From NCBI GenBank assembly GCA_020438485.1, contig JAGQUM010000031.1, positions 45,385-109,384 on the forward strand: a DNA stretch of 64,000 bases. The letters are read 5' to 3'. Below are positions 51,829 through 60,995 of the stretch, one piece after another. Numbering within the stretch: position 1 is the stretch's first letter; each line of letters begins with the position of its first letter. The DNA comes from Thermoleophilia bacterium (GTDB taxonomy: Bacteria; Actinomycetota; Thermoleophilia; Miltoncostaeales; Miltoncostaeaceae). The notes under the pieces were generated by a model. That model saw only the letters and a program-made list of their open reading frames with translations. It ran no database searches and was not told where the DNA came from. A program made the position numbers and the translations under genes.

Positions 51829-52525
51829 CGCCGTCCCCCCCGCCGGGACCGGCGTCGCCGGGCCACGGGGCGTACGCGAGGGACGCGAACGACCGGCGGT
51901 GGAGCGGACACGGGCCGTGTGTGCGCACTGCCGCGCGGTGCGTCGCCGTGGCGTACCCGACGTGGGCGCCGAAGCCGTAGTCAGGGTACGCGGCGCACGC
52001 CGGGCCCCGCATCATGCGGTCGCGCGCGGTCTTGGCCACGACGGACGCCGCGGCCACCGCGGCGCTGGTGCCGTCGCCGCCGACAAGGGGGATGTGGGCG
52101 GGCATCGGCTCGGGCACGGGCCGCCCGTCGACCAGGCACACGTCGGCGTGGGGCGCCAGCCGGTGGGCCACCTCGCGCAGCAGACGCTGGTTCGTGACGT
52201 GCAGCCCGTCACGGTCGATCGTCGCCGACGACGCGCTCACCACTACCACCACGGGGCAGTGACGCAGGATCGCGTCGGCCACCCGGTACCGAGCCTCGGC
52301 CGTCATGCGCTTGGAGTCGTCCAGGGCGGTCATGGCCCGCCGGCCCGCACGGCTGAGCCGCGCGTGGTCGATCACCACGCCGGCGACCACCAGCGGCCCG
52401 GCGAGGCAGCCGCGGCCCACCTCGTCGACGCCTGCCACCCGCGGGCCGCCGAGCCGGCGGTCGTACGCGAACAGGCGGCGGGATGCGGGCGTGGACGGGC
52501 GCCGTCGGGCGACGGCGCGCGGCAC
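51821..52525 (-). CDS. rnhB: Ribonuclease HII
   Basis: 234-residue RNase H that removes ribonucleotides from DNA. First catalytic acids Asp and Glu in GVDEVGRGCLAGPLVVAGV; third in CLVDGRPVPE; others in VAKTARDRMM. GTG start 3 bp after the rplS stop. The C-terminus is extended by a Gly/Asp-rich stretch. Confidence 0.93.
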   Translation of the reverse strand: MPRAVARRRPSTPASRRLFAYDRRLGGPRVAGVDEVGRGCLAGPLVVAGVVIDHARLSRAGRRAMTALDDSKRMTAEARYRVADAILRHCPVVVVVSASSATIDRDGLHVTNQRLLREVAHRLAPHADVCLVDGRPVPEPMPAHIPLVGGDGTSAAVAAASVVAKTARDRMMRGPACAAYPDYGFGAHVGYATATHRAAVRTHGPCPLHRRSFASLAYAPWPGDAGPGGGDGDG

Positions 52526-52528
52526 GCT

Positions 52529-52888
52529 CTAGCCGTGGGCGACGGCGCGCTTCTCGCGGATGCGGGCCTTCTTGCCCACCTTGCCGCGCAGGTAGTAGAG
52601 CTTGGCCCGGCGGACGTCACCCTCCATGACCCGCTCGATCTTCTCGATCTTCGGGGAGTGAACGGGGAACGTGCGCTCGACGCCGACGCCGAAGCTCTGC
52701 TTGCGGACCGTGAACGTCTCGCGCGAGGACGCGCCCTGGCGCTTGATGCACGTGCCCTCGAACACCTGCACGCGCTGGCGGCTTCCCTCGATGACGCGGA
52801 AGTGCACGCGAACCGTGTCACCCGCCTTGAACTCGGGAAGGTCGACGCGGGTCTGCATCCGCTCGATGCTCTCGATGATCGCGCTCAC
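52529..52888 (-). CDS. rplS: 50S ribosomal protein L19
   Basis: 119 residues, the normal length. Patterns [53 protein letters not shown] and [20 protein letters not shown] are conserved L19. GTG start with GGAGGAG upstream. A 42-bp gap separates it from trmD. Confidence 0.97.
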   Translation of the reverse strand: MSAIIESIERMQTRVDLPEFKAGDTVRVHFRVIEGSRQRVQVFEGTCIKRQGASSRETFTVRKQSFGVGVERTFPVHSPKIEKIERVMEGDVRRAKLYYLRGKVGKKARIREKRAVAHG

Positions 52889-52930
52889 CCTCTGTCTCCT
52901 CCGCCGGACGGACGCAAAACGACGGCCACT

Positions 52931-53635
52931 CTAGCACGCGCCCCCGCGCGGGCCCAACTCCGCGCCGGGCGCCGTTCCCAGGTGCGCCTCGCGCCACCGG
53001 GCCACCGCCCCGTGGTCGCCGGACAGCAGCACGTCAGGCACCCCGTGCCCCCGGAAGTCGGCGGGTCGCGTGTAGTGCGGGTGCTCGGTGCGGCCGCCCA
53101 GTTCGGTGCCGAACGACTCGGCGTCGAGGCTGGCGGCGTTCCCGAGCGCGCCGGGGATGCGGCGTGCGCACGCGTCGATCACGGCCATCGCGGGGATCTC
53201 ACCCCCGGCCAGCACGTAGGGACCGATGGACACCGCGTCCGACGCCAGCAGCGTGTGGATGCGTTCGTCGAACCCCTCGTACCGCCCGCACAGCAGCGTC
53301 AGCGGCGGGCCGGCCGCGAGTTCGCGCGCCACCGCGTCCGTGAACCGGCGCCCGCGCGGGGTCAGCACCACCACCGAACGCTCGGCCCTCACGCGCTCGG
53401 CGTCGCACCCGTAGACCTGCTCGAACGCGCGGGCCACGACGTCGACTCGCAGCACCATTCCCGGTCCTCCGCCGAACGGCGCGTCGTCCACCTGCCCGCC
53501 ACTCAGCACGGTGTGGTCACGGTACGAGAAGAACCGCGTCTCAAGATCGCCTTGGCGGCGGGCGTTCTGCAGGTGCCGCACGCCGTCCATCCACGCGAAC
53601 CACTCGGGGAACAGCGTAAACACGTCGATGCGCAC
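52931..53635 (-). CDS. trmD: tRNA (guanine37-N1)-methyltransferase
   Basis: 234-residue SPOUT methyltransferase making m1G37. Motifs: IDVFTLFPEWFAWM, GQVDDAPFGGGPGMVLRVDV, LLCGRYEGFDERIHTLLASD, SIGPYVLAGGEIPAMAVIDA (knot), and HYTRPADFRGHGVPDVLLSG. GTG start directly after the rimM stop. Confidence 0.97.
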   Translation of the reverse strand: MRIDVFTLFPEWFAWMDGVRHLQNARRQGDLETRFFSYRDHTVLSGGQVDDAPFGGGPGMVLRVDVVARAFEQVYGCDAERVRAERSVVVLTPRGRRFTDAVARELAAGPPLTLLCGRYEGFDERIHTLLASDAVSIGPYVLAGGEIPAMAVIDACARRIPGALGNAASLDAESFGTELGGRTEHPHYTRPADFRGHGVPDVLLSGDHGAVARWREAHLGTAPGAELGPRGGAC

Positions 53636-54139
53636 CTAACCGCCCGCCTCGTCCAGCAGCCCGTCGCGCACGTCGATGACGCGCGCGTCCAGATCGACAC
53701 GGGTCAGCGCGTCGCGCGTGAACGGCACCAGCAGGGGCCGCCCGGCGGCGTCCCGCACGTCCAGCACATCGTTGGCGGCGCCGGGCAGCACGTCGGCGAC
53801 GCGCCCCGCGGGCCGCCCACCCACCCTCACGTCGCAGCCGATCATGTCGCGCACGTAGAACTCGTCGCCGGCCAGCGCGGGAAGTGCGGTCTCCGGCACG
53901 ACGATGAACGCGCCGCGGAGGGCCTCGGCCGCGGTGCGGTCCTCGACGCCCTCCAGCCGCAACGTCAGCGCGTCACCGCGCGCGTCGATCGACGCGATCG
54001 CGCGCTCGACCCGCCCTCCCGCCGCGGTCACCAGCGTCAGCACGTCACCCGCGCCGAGGGTCGCGAGCGTCGCCCCCGTGGGCCGCACGCGGAGGGCGCC
54101 GTGTACGCCGTGGGCGCGGCCGACCTCGCCGATCACCAC
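53636..54139 (-). CDS. rimM: 16S rRNA processing protein RimM
   Basis: 167-residue 30S maturation factor that binds S19. GEVGRAHGVHGALRVRP at the N-terminus and the PRC-barrel part (FYVRDMIGCDVRVGGRPAGR, VLDVRDAAGRPLLVPF). GTG 54139 is the first possible start after the KH gene; 20 bp separate them. Confidence 0.93.
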   Translation of the reverse strand: MVIGEVGRAHGVHGALRVRPTGATLATLGAGDVLTLVTAAGGRVERAIASIDARGDALTLRLEGVEDRTAAEALRGAFIVVPETALPALAGDEFYVRDMIGCDVRVGGRPAGRVADVLPGAANDVLDVRDAAGRPLLVPFTRDALTRVDLDARVIDVRDGLLDEAGG

Positions 54140-54159
54140 GTCCGCGTCGGCGGGCGTGC

Positions 54160-54411
54160 TCAGTCGACGATCCCCAGGGTGGCCTTGATGCCCGACACGT
54201 GGGCCGCCTCGCGGACAATGGTCCGCAGTGCCCGGGCGATGCGGCCCCCGCGGCCGATGACCTGGCCCAGGTCCTCCTGGGCCACGTGCAGGCTCAGCGT
54301 CGCCGTCGCGCCCGGCTCGACCTCCACCCGCACCTGATCCGGGTGGTCCACGAGACCCCGCGCCATGGCCTCCACCATGGTGGCGAGACGCTGCGCGGGA
54401 TCGTCGCTCAT
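54160..54411 (-). CDS. khpA: KH-domain RNA-binding protein KhpA
   Basis: 83-residue RNA-binding protein with one KH domain; the GxxG loop is in [20 protein letters not shown]. It sits in the standard position between rpsP and rimM. Its ATG overlaps the rpsP stop by 4 nt. Confidence 0.93.
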   Translation of the reverse strand: MSDDPAQRLATMVEAMARGLVDHPDQVRVEVEPGATATLSLHVAQEDLGQVIGRGGRIARALRTIVREAAHVSGIKATLGIVD

Positions 54412-54650
54412 CCGGCCTTCTCGACGATCTTGATGAGCTTCTTCACGGCCGGCGTGGTCTGGGCGCCGGAGTCGACCCAGTGCTTGACGCGGTCGAGGTC
54501 GACCTCGACCAGCGAAGGCTCCATCTGCGGGTTGTAGCGGCCGATCGTCTCGATGTTGCGGCCGTCGCGGGGCGAGCGGGAGTCGGCGACCACGACCCGG
54601 TAGATCGGGTTCTTCTTGCTGCCCACGCGGGCCAGGCGGATCTTTACCAC
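54408..54650 (-). CDS. rpsP: 30S ribosomal protein S16
   Basis: 80-residue S16: [40 protein letters not shown], and [22 protein letters not shown] start with GAGGAG before it. Lies 28 bp after ffh in the same operon. Confidence 0.97.
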   Translation of the reverse strand: MVKIRLARVGSKKNPIYRVVVADSRSPRDGRNIETIGRYNPQMEPSLVEVDLDRVKHWVDSGAQTTPAVKKLIKIVEKAG

Positions 54651-54678
54651 GGTGCTCCTCGTTGCTGTATGCGGGTGA

Positions 54679-55998
54679 CTAGGCGGTGGGAAGCGACGGG
54701 AAACCGCCCTTGCCGATCCGCTTCATGAGCTTGCGCATTTGCTGGAACTGCGACAGCAGCTGGTTGACCTCCTGCACGCTGGTGCCGCTCCCCACGGCGA
54801 TGCGCTTGCGCCTGCTGCCGTTGATCACGTCGGGCCGTCGCCGCTCGTGCGGGGTCATGCTGTGGATGATGGCCTCGATGCGGTCGAGCTGGCCCTCGTC
54901 CACCTGGACGTCCTTGGCCTTCGCGAGCGCCTTGAACCCGGGAACCATACCGAGAAGCTGGCCGATGGGTCCCATCTGGCGGACCTGCTTCATCTGCTGG
55001 AGGAAGTCCTCCAGGTCCATCTGCCCCTTCGTGATCTTCTTCTCGATGTCCCGGGCCGCGTCCTCGCTGACGGTGGCCTGGGCCTTCTCGATGAGGCTGA
55101 GGACGTCTCCCATCCCCAGGATCCGCGAGGCCATGCGGTCCGGGTGGAACGGCTCGAGCGCGTCCACCTTTTCGCCCATGCCGACGAAGAAGATGGGACG
55201 GCCGGTGACGGCACGCACCGACAGGGCGGCGCCGCCGCGGGCATCACCGTCGAGTTTCGTCAGCACGACGCCGTCGAAGTTCACGGCCTCCTGGAACGCC
55301 GTCGCGACGTTGACGGAGTCCTGGCCGGTCATGGAGTCGAGCACGAGCACGACGGCCGTGGGCTTCACGGCGTCGCGGACGTCGACCAGCTCGGACATCA
55401 TCGCCTCGTCGATGACCGTGCGGCCGGCGGTGTCGACGATGACCAGGTCGCGTGCCTGAGAGCGGGCGTGGGCCACGCCGCGCGACGCGATGCCGACGGC
55501 GTCGTCGCCGCCCTGCTCGCGGTAGACGGGCACGCCGATCTGCTCGCCCAGCACGGCCAACTGGTCGGCGGCGGCGGGGCGGTGCACGTCGCACGCGATC
55601 ATCATGGGCGCCCGGCCCTGGTTCTGGAAGTACCGTGCCAGCTTCGCGCAGCACGTGGTCTTACCGGAGCCCTGCAGGCCGGCCATCAGCACGATCGTGG
55701 GCGGGCGCGGGGACATGGGCAGGCCCACGTTCGCGTCGCCCATCAGGTGGGCGAGTTCCTCGTTGACGATCTTCACGACCTGCTGGTCGGGAGTCAGCGA
55801 CGACAGCACCTCAGAGCCGTGCGCGCGCTCGGAGATGGCCTTCGTGAGCTGCTTGACCACGGGCAGGCTGACGTCGGCCTCGAGCAGCGACAGACGGATC
55901 GCGCGCATCGCCTTGTCGATGTCGGCCTCGGTGAGCTTCCCCCGGCCCTTGAGGCCGGAGAACACACCCTGGAGTTTGTCGGAGAGAGTCTCGAACAT
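54679..55998 (-). CDS. ffh: Signal recognition particle GTPase Ffh
   Basis: 439-residue SRP54 protein that delivers nascent membrane and secreted proteins to FtsY. N domain, G domain with [47 protein letters not shown], and a methionine-rich M domain from about 300 ([40 protein letters not shown]). First gene of the SRP-ribosome-tRNA-processing operon, with TACAAT upstream. Confidence 0.97.
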   Translation of the reverse strand: MFETLSDKLQGVFSGLKGRGKLTEADIDKAMRAIRLSLLEADVSLPVVKQLTKAISERAHGSEVLSSLTPDQQVVKIVNEELAHLMGDANVGLPMSPRPPTIVLMAGLQGSGKTTCCAKLARYFQNQGRAPMMIACDVHRPAAADQLAVLGEQIGVPVYREQGGDDAVGIASRGVAHARSQARDLVIVDTAGRTVIDEAMMSELVDVRDAVKPTAVVLVLDSMTGQDSVNVATAFQEAVNFDGVVLTKLDGDARGGAALSVRAVTGRPIFFVGMGEKVDALEPFHPDRMASRILGMGDVLSLIEKAQATVSEDAARDIEKKITKGQMDLEDFLQQMKQVRQMGPIGQLLGMVPGFKALAKAKDVQVDEGQLDRIEAIIHSMTPHERRRPDVINGSRRKRIAVGSGTSVQEVNQLLSQFQQMRKLMKRIGKGGFPSLPTA

Positions 55999-56033
55999 GC
56001 GAACGGGACGCGGCGGCGATCGCGCGGCTCGAC

Positions 56034-56039
56034 ATTGTA
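56034..56039 (-). promoter_or_regulatory. -10 box of the ffh-rpsP-trmD operon
   Basis: TACAAT on the reverse strand, 35 bp before the ffh ATG. A start about 7 nt later gives a leader of near 29 nt. No good -35 is visible at the right distance. Confidence 0.5.
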
Positions 56040-56135
56040 GACGCCCCGGCCGCCGGCCGCGAGGGCGTCAGCCGGGTGACCCGCCGACCCGGTGCGCGCA
56101 GGTCCACGCGCCACATGGCCTGTCGGGCGTGCGCG

Positions 56136-56519
56136 TCACCCGGATCCGCTGGATGCGGCCGTCGCGGACACCCGTACCGGTGCACGGAGGGCCCCACCCC
56201 CGCTGGCGCGACCACGCACCCGGTGCGGCCCTTCATCGGGGCGGGCCACGACCCACCGCGCCGGGCGCACCGGCGGGCCCAGCAGGGCGCAGGCGACCCG
56301 CTCGGCGCCCTCCGGCAGCGCGCACGACGCGCACGCCCCGCCCCCGCCGCCGGCGAGACCGCGGCCCGAGCGGGCGGGCCCGTGCCTCCGGCACCTCGCA
56401 TCCGTCCCGGAAGCCCTGGCCGCCGGCACCATCGCCGCGTCGAGGCGAGAACGCACGTCCTCGACGGCCACGACCTGCATCCACTCCCGCAGCCAGGCGT
56501 CGCCGAGGACCGCGCGCAT
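56136..56519 (-). CDS. Possible hypothetical protein with CxxC site
   Basis: 127-codon frame starting MRAVLGDAWLREWMQVVAVE, followed by DVRSRLDAAMVPAARASG, then CRRHG and CASC separated by a Gly-rich stretch, and PPVRPARWVVARPDEGPHRV. Unlike other frames nearby it has ordinary amino-acid make-up in its first 40 residues and mostly G or C in third codon positions. The ribosome site is weak (AGGG) and no family is recognised. It may be a real gene or a remnant. Confidence 0.3.
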   Translation of the reverse strand: MRAVLGDAWLREWMQVVAVEDVRSRLDAAMVPAARASGTDARCRRHGPARSGRGLAGGGGGACASCALPEGAERVACALLGPPVRPARWVVARPDEGPHRVRGRASGGGALRAPVRVSATAASSGSG

Positions 56520-57025
56520 GTCGGCACCCTGCGCGTCGGTGCTCGTGTGGGGTCGTCGGGCGTCCGTTCGCGAGTCCCCACGGCCCGCTCCATCGGGGTG
56601 AACCGGCCGGTGCCGCCCCGGCGCGGCGCCGCGCGGAGCGTGACGTCGCCGCCACGCCCGTGCGCGGCGCCCGGAATCCGGAGCCCAGACACCATGCGCA
56701 TCCGATTCGTGTCGCCGCGGCGACCACCGCGAGCGGACTTCACGCGTGTGTCCAGGACGTGGGCCCGGTCGAGGCGCCGTTTCGGGGTCACGCACGCGCT
56801 CATACGCGCTCAACACGGCGGGGTTGTGCCCCACCGCCGGGACCGGTTCGCACGCCGCAGCGAGACGGCGACGGCGGTTCCACGCGACGGCACCGTTGCG
56901 CAGCGTGCGGGGGACCCTCGAGCGGAACGCGGGCCACGGCAGCAGGCCTCCGGGTGGCGGGTGCCCATCCGACACCGCCGACCCGCGGAGCGTCACGTCG
57001 CGGACGCCCCCGGGGTGCGGCGAGG
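56520..57025. other. Mostly non-coding stretch upstream of the iron operon
   Basis: No recognisable gene. Two repeat traces are visible: GCGGAGCGTSACGTCG at 56633-56648 and 56985-57000 (one mismatch, same direction), and GATTCGTGTCGCCGC at 56704-56718 repeated in reverse at 57083-57097. They suggest shuffled or duplicated remains. Confidence 0.45.
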
Positions 57026-57054
57026 TTGACACGTTAGGGCCACCTAACTAGTTT
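57026..57054 (+). promoter_or_regulatory. Promoter and metal-regulator-like operator of efeUOB
   Basis: TTGACA (57026-57031), exactly 17 bp, TAGTTT (57049-57054): the best sigma-70-type promoter in the window. The spacer holds GTTAGG-GCCA-CCTAAC (57033-57048), an inverted repeat with the TTAGG/CCTAA half-sites of DtxR/IdeR boxes but closer together than the classical 19-bp box. A further CCTAA half-site is at 57071-57075. A repressor bound here would block RNA polymerase directly. Confidence 0.75.
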
Positions 57055-57120
57055 TCGGCCACCGTCGTTACCTAAATCACCGGCGGCGACACGAATCCGC
57101 AACACGCAGACGAGGGACAC

Positions 57121-57990
57121 GTGCTTGGGAACTTCTTGATCGGGCTCCGCGAGGGCCTCGAGGCGGCGGTGATCGTGAGCATCCTCGTGGCATACCTCGT
57201 GAAGGCGGGCCGCCGCGACGTCCTCCCCCGCGTCTGGGCCGGCGTCACCGCGGCCGTCGCCGTGAGCTTGGCGTTCGGCGCGCTCCTCACATACGGCCCT
57301 CGCGGCCTCACGTGGGAGGCGCAGGAGGCCATCGGCGGCACGCTGTCGATCGTTGCGGTGGCGTTCGTGACGTGGATGATCTTCTGGATGGCGGGGGCGT
57401 CACGCACCCTGTCGCGCCAGTTGCGCGACCGCGTCGACGTGGCTCTGGACGCCGGCAAGTGGTCGCTGGCTGCGGTGGCCGCGCTGGCGGTGGGTCGCGA
57501 GGGGCTCGAGACCGCGCTGTTCCTCTGGGCCGCCACGAACGCCGCGACGTCAGACGGCGCCGGCGCCACCGATCCGCTGGTCGGGGCAGCGCTGGGCATC
57601 GCCGTGGCGGTCGGGATCGGCTATCTGATGTACCGCGGTGCCGTCACGATCAACCTCGGCGCCTTCTTCCGATGGACCGGCGCGTTTCTCATCGTGATCG
57701 CCGGTGGCGTGCTGGCGTACGGCGTGCACGACCTGCAGGAGGCGGGCATCGTGGGCGGCCTCAACGACCTCCTCTTCGACGTCTCTGCCCAGGTGCCGCC
57801 GGGTAGCTGGTACGGCACCCTGCTCAAGGGCATCTTCAACTTCTCGCCCCAGACCACGGAGCGCGAAGCCGCCGCATGGCTGGGCTACGTGGTCATCGTG
57901 GGCGCCGCGTTCTGGTGGAAGCTCAGCCGCGCGCACCGTCCCGCGCGGGCCGACCGCACCGTCTCTCATATGGAGGAACCCATCTCGTGA
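57121..57990 (+). CDS. efeU: FTR1-family iron permease EfeU
   Basis: 289-residue permease with seven predicted helices. The two REGLE iron motifs are R10-E14 (LREGLEAAVIVS) and R126-E130 (GREGLETALFLW). It imports ferric or ferrous iron together with EfeO and EfeB. GTG start with GAGGG upstream and a leader of about 60 nt from the promoter at 57026-57054. Confidence 0.95.
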   Translation: MLGNFLIGLREGLEAAVIVSILVAYLVKAGRRDVLPRVWAGVTAAVAVSLAFGALLTYGPRGLTWEAQEAIGGTLSIVAVAFVTWMIFWMAGASRTLSRQLRDRVDVALDAGKWSLAAVAALAVGREGLETALFLWAATNAATSDGAGATDPLVGAALGIAVAVGIGYLMYRGAVTINLGAFFRWTGAFLIVIAGGVLAYGVHDLQEAGIVGGLNDLLFDVSAQVPPGSWYGTLLKGIFNFSPQTTEREAAAWLGYVVIVGAAFWWKLSRAHRPARADRTVSHMEEPIS

Positions 57991-59156
57991 TACGCCTGTC
58001 CCGTGAGGCGACCGCGCTCGGCGCCGTCGCCTGCCTCGCCGTGCTCGCCGGCTGCACCGACAACTCGAAAGGCGACACGGGCGACGCCCGCCACGTCGCC
58101 GTCGAGTCAAGCGCCGACGCGTGCACGCTGTCGGCGGCCGAGGCCCCGTCGGGCAACCTGACGTTCAGCGTGAAGAACACGGGCGGCGACGTGACCGAGT
58201 TCTACCTGCTGGCCGAGGACGGGCTGCGTATCGTCGGCGAGGTCGAGAACATCGGTCCGGGCCTGACGCGCGAGCTCGTCACCTCGGCCGTCCCCGGCAC
58301 GTACGTGACGGCCTGCAAGCCGGGTATGAGGGGCACGGGCATCCGTGCCGACTTCACCGTGTCCGACTCCGGCGAGGAGGTCGGCCCGGTCGGCGACACC
58401 GCTGCGGCCGTCAAGAAGGCCAACGCCAACTACAAGGCGTACGTGCAGGATCAGAGCGCCCAGCTGCTGGAGAAGACGCAGAAGTTCGTCGCGGCGTACA
58501 AGGCCGGGGACGACGACCAGGCCCGGCGTCTCTACACCGACGCGCGCGTGCATTGGGAGCGCATCGAGACCGTCGCCGAATCCTTCGGCGACCTCGACCC
58601 CCGCATGGACGCCCGCGAGGCCGACCTCGAGCCGGGGCAGAAGTGGACCGGTTGGCACCGCATGGAAAAGGACCTGTGGCCGCATCGGGCGAAGGGCTAC
58701 ACGCCGCTCACCCCGGCCCAGCGCGCGACGTTCGCGGACGATCTGATGAAGAACACCCGCACTCTCGACTCCCGGGTGCAGAAGCTGAACTTCACGGTCG
58801 ACCAGATCGCCAACGGCTCCCGTGGCCTGCTGGAGGAGGTCGCCACCGGCAAGGTCACCGGCGAGGAGGAGTACTGGTCGCGCACCGACCTCTACGATTT
58901 CCAGGCCAACGTCGACGGCGCCCGCGTGGCGTTCGACGGGCTGCGGGCCGTGGTCGACAAGAACGACCCGGAACTCGGGAAGACCATTGAGGGGCGCTTC
59001 GACGCGCTGCAGACGCTGCTGGACCAGCACCGCCAGGGCGAGACCGGGTTCGTCGGATACGACAAGCTGACCCCCGAGCAGGTCAAGGATCTCTCGAACG
59101 CCGTCACGGCGCTGTCGGAGCCCCTGTCCAAACTGACGGCCGCGGTGCTGAAATAG
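57987..59156 (+). CDS. efeO: EfeO iron-uptake lipoprotein (cupredoxin plus M75 domain)
   Basis: 389-residue lipoprotein. Lipobox LAVLAGC near residue 20; a cupredoxin-like domain (residues 40-130, FSVKNTGGDVTEFYLLAEDG); a helical M75 imelysin-like domain with HxxE in DARVHWERIETVAESFG and DLEPGQKWTGWHRMEKDLWP. It binds iron for EfeU. The GTG start overlaps the efeU stop (GTGA). Confidence 0.95.
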   Translation: MIRLSREATALGAVACLAVLAGCTDNSKGDTGDARHVAVESSADACTLSAAEAPSGNLTFSVKNTGGDVTEFYLLAEDGLRIVGEVENIGPGLTRELVTSAVPGTYVTACKPGMRGTGIRADFTVSDSGEEVGPVGDTAAAVKKANANYKAYVQDQSAQLLEKTQKFVAAYKAGDDDQARRLYTDARVHWERIETVAESFGDLDPRMDAREADLEPGQKWTGWHRMEKDLWPHRAKGYTPLTPAQRATFADDLMKNTRTLDSRVQKLNFTVDQIANGSRGLLEEVATGKVTGEEEYWSRTDLYDFQANVDGARVAFDGLRAVVDKNDPELGKTIEGRFDALQTLLDQHRQGETGFVGYDKLTPEQVKDLSNAVTALSEPLSKLTAAVLK

Positions 59157-59161
59157 GCCCG

Positions 59162-60448
59162 ATGGACGAATCCCGCATCCCCGCGTCCGCCATCTCCCGG
59201 CGTGCCCTGCTGAAGGGCGGCGCCGCCGCCGCGCTCGGCGCAGGGGTGTTCGGCGCGGGCATCGCGACGGGTCGCAGCACCTCGGGGACCGACTCCGGCC
59301 CCGGCACCAGCGGGGCGGCCGGGCCGTACTCCCTGTTCGGCGAGCACCCCGTGGGGGTCACCACCCCGGCGCAGGACCGGCTGCACTTCGCCGCCCTCGA
59401 TGTCACCACCCGTTCGCGCGCCGAGTTGCGCTCGCTGCTGGACGTCTGGGGGCGGGCCGCCGAGCGCATGATGCGCGGGGAGGGGGCCGGAGACGTGGGC
59501 CCCACGTCCGGGCCGTACGACGCTCCGCCGGACGACACCGGCGAGGCCATCGGCCTGCCCCCGGCGGGCCTCACGATCACGTTCGGCTTCGGGCCGTCGC
59601 TGTTCGACGGGCGCTTCGGCCTGGCCAACCGCCGCCCCGCCGCGCTGCGTACCCTCCCCCACTTCCCCGGCGACACGCTCGACCCCGCCCGCAGCGACGG
59701 CGATCTGTGCATCCAGGCATGCTCCGACGACCCGCAGGTGGCCGTCCACGCCGTGCGCAACCTGGTGCGTTTGGGTTTCGGTACGACCGCCGTGCGCTGG
59801 TCGCAGCTGGGGTTCGGACGGACCTCCTCGACCACCTCCGCACAGGTGACCCCCCGCAACCTCTTCGGGTTCAAGGACGGCACGGCCAACATCAAGGCGG
59901 AGGAGGCCGACGCGCTCGACCGGCACGTCTGGGTGCGGGCGGGCCAGTACCCGGAGGCACGCTGGTTGGTGGGCGGCACGTTTATGGTGGCACGGCGCAT
60001 CAGCATGACCATCGAGACGTGGGACCAGCAGAGCCTGCGCGATCAGGAGAACATCATCGGCCGCACGAAGTCCGAAGGCGCCCCCATGTCGGGCGGCGGG
60101 GAGTTCGACGAGCCCGACTTCCGTCGGCGGGGCCGCGAGGGCCGGCCGCTGATCGACGCCGCGTCGCACGTCGCTCTGGCCCACCCCACACGGAACGACG
60201 GCGTGCGGATGCTGCGCCGCGGGTACAACTTCGTGGACGGCAGCACGGACCTGGGTCGCCTCGACGCCGGCCTGTTCTTCATCGCGTTCGTCAACGACCC
60301 GCGCAGCCACTTCATCCCCATGCAGAACGCGATGGCAAAGAACGACCTGCTCGTCGAGTACCTGCGGCACACCGGCTCGGGCCTGTTCGCCGTGCCACCC
60401 GGGCTCCGCGCCGATGCGTCGCTCGCGGATACCCTGTTCGACCGCTAA
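59162..60448 (+). CDS. efeB: EfeB deferrochelatase/peroxidase (DyP type), Tat substrate
   Basis: 428-residue heme peroxidase. A twin-arginine signal (SRRALLKGGAAAALGAGVFG) directs export by Tat. DyP marks: GFKDGTANI (catalytic Asp), the proximal histidine region ASHVALAHP, and MLRRGYNFVDG. EfeB oxidises ferrous iron or frees iron from heme for EfeO/EfeU. Starts 5 bp after efeO. Confidence 0.95.
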   Translation: MDESRIPASAISRRALLKGGAAAALGAGVFGAGIATGRSTSGTDSGPGTSGAAGPYSLFGEHPVGVTTPAQDRLHFAALDVTTRSRAELRSLLDVWGRAAERMMRGEGAGDVGPTSGPYDAPPDDTGEAIGLPPAGLTITFGFGPSLFDGRFGLANRRPAALRTLPHFPGDTLDPARSDGDLCIQACSDDPQVAVHAVRNLVRLGFGTTAVRWSQLGFGRTSSTTSAQVTPRNLFGFKDGTANIKAEEADALDRHVWVRAGQYPEARWLVGGTFMVARRISMTIETWDQQSLRDQENIIGRTKSEGAPMSGGGEFDEPDFRRRGREGRPLIDAASHVALAHPTRNDGVRMLRRGYNFVDGSTDLGRLDAGLFFIAFVNDPRSHFIPMQNAMAKNDLLVEYLRHTGSGLFAVPPGLRADASLADTLFDR

Positions 60449-60468
60449 CCCATCGGAAGGAGCCCCTC

Positions 60469-60978
60469 GTGCCCATCAGCAACACGATGGCCAAGGCCAT
60501 CAACGCCCAGGTCGGACGCGAGTTCGGCGCCCATTTCCAGTACCTGGAGATCGCGTCGCACTTCCACGACGACGGCCTGCCCCAGATGGGCGCGTTCTTC
60601 GACCAGCAGGCGGCGGAGGAACACGAGCACGCCATGCGGTTCCTGCAGTACGTGCGCGACTCCGGCGCGAAGGTTGCCATCCCGGCCATCCCCGCTCCGA
60701 AGGCCGCCTACAAGAGCTCCAAGGAGGCCGTCGCGCTGGCCCTGAAGTGGGAGCAGGAGGTCACGGCCCACATCAACGACCTGGTCGACCTGGCCATCAA
60801 GGAGAACGACCACGCCACGCGCGTCATGCTCAACTGGTTCGTCACCGAGCAGGTCGAGGAGCTCGACACCATGGGCGAGCTGCTGCAGATCGTGGAGCGC
60901 GCCGGCGAGCCGAACATGCTGCTGGTGGAGGAGCACGTGCGCCGCAAGGCCGCCGCGGAGTTCGGCGCGGGCAACTAG
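60469..60978 (+). CDS. ftn: Non-heme ferritin
   Basis: 169-residue ferritin subunit. Ferroxidase ligands are seen in NAQVGREFGAHFQYLEIASH, DQQAAEEHEHAMRFLQYVRD and LNWFVTEQVEELDTMGELLQ. No heme-binding methionine of bacterioferritin is evident. GTG start with AAGGAG; 20 bp after efeB, so import and storage share a message. Confidence 0.93.
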   Translation: MPISNTMAKAINAQVGREFGAHFQYLEIASHFHDDGLPQMGAFFDQQAAEEHEHAMRFLQYVRDSGAKVAIPAIPAPKAAYKSSKEAVALALKWEQEVTAHINDLVDLAIKENDHATRVMLNWFVTEQVEELDTMGELLQIVERAGEPNMLLVEEHVRRKAAAEFGAGN

Positions 60979-60995
60979 CCGCGGGATCCTGACGC

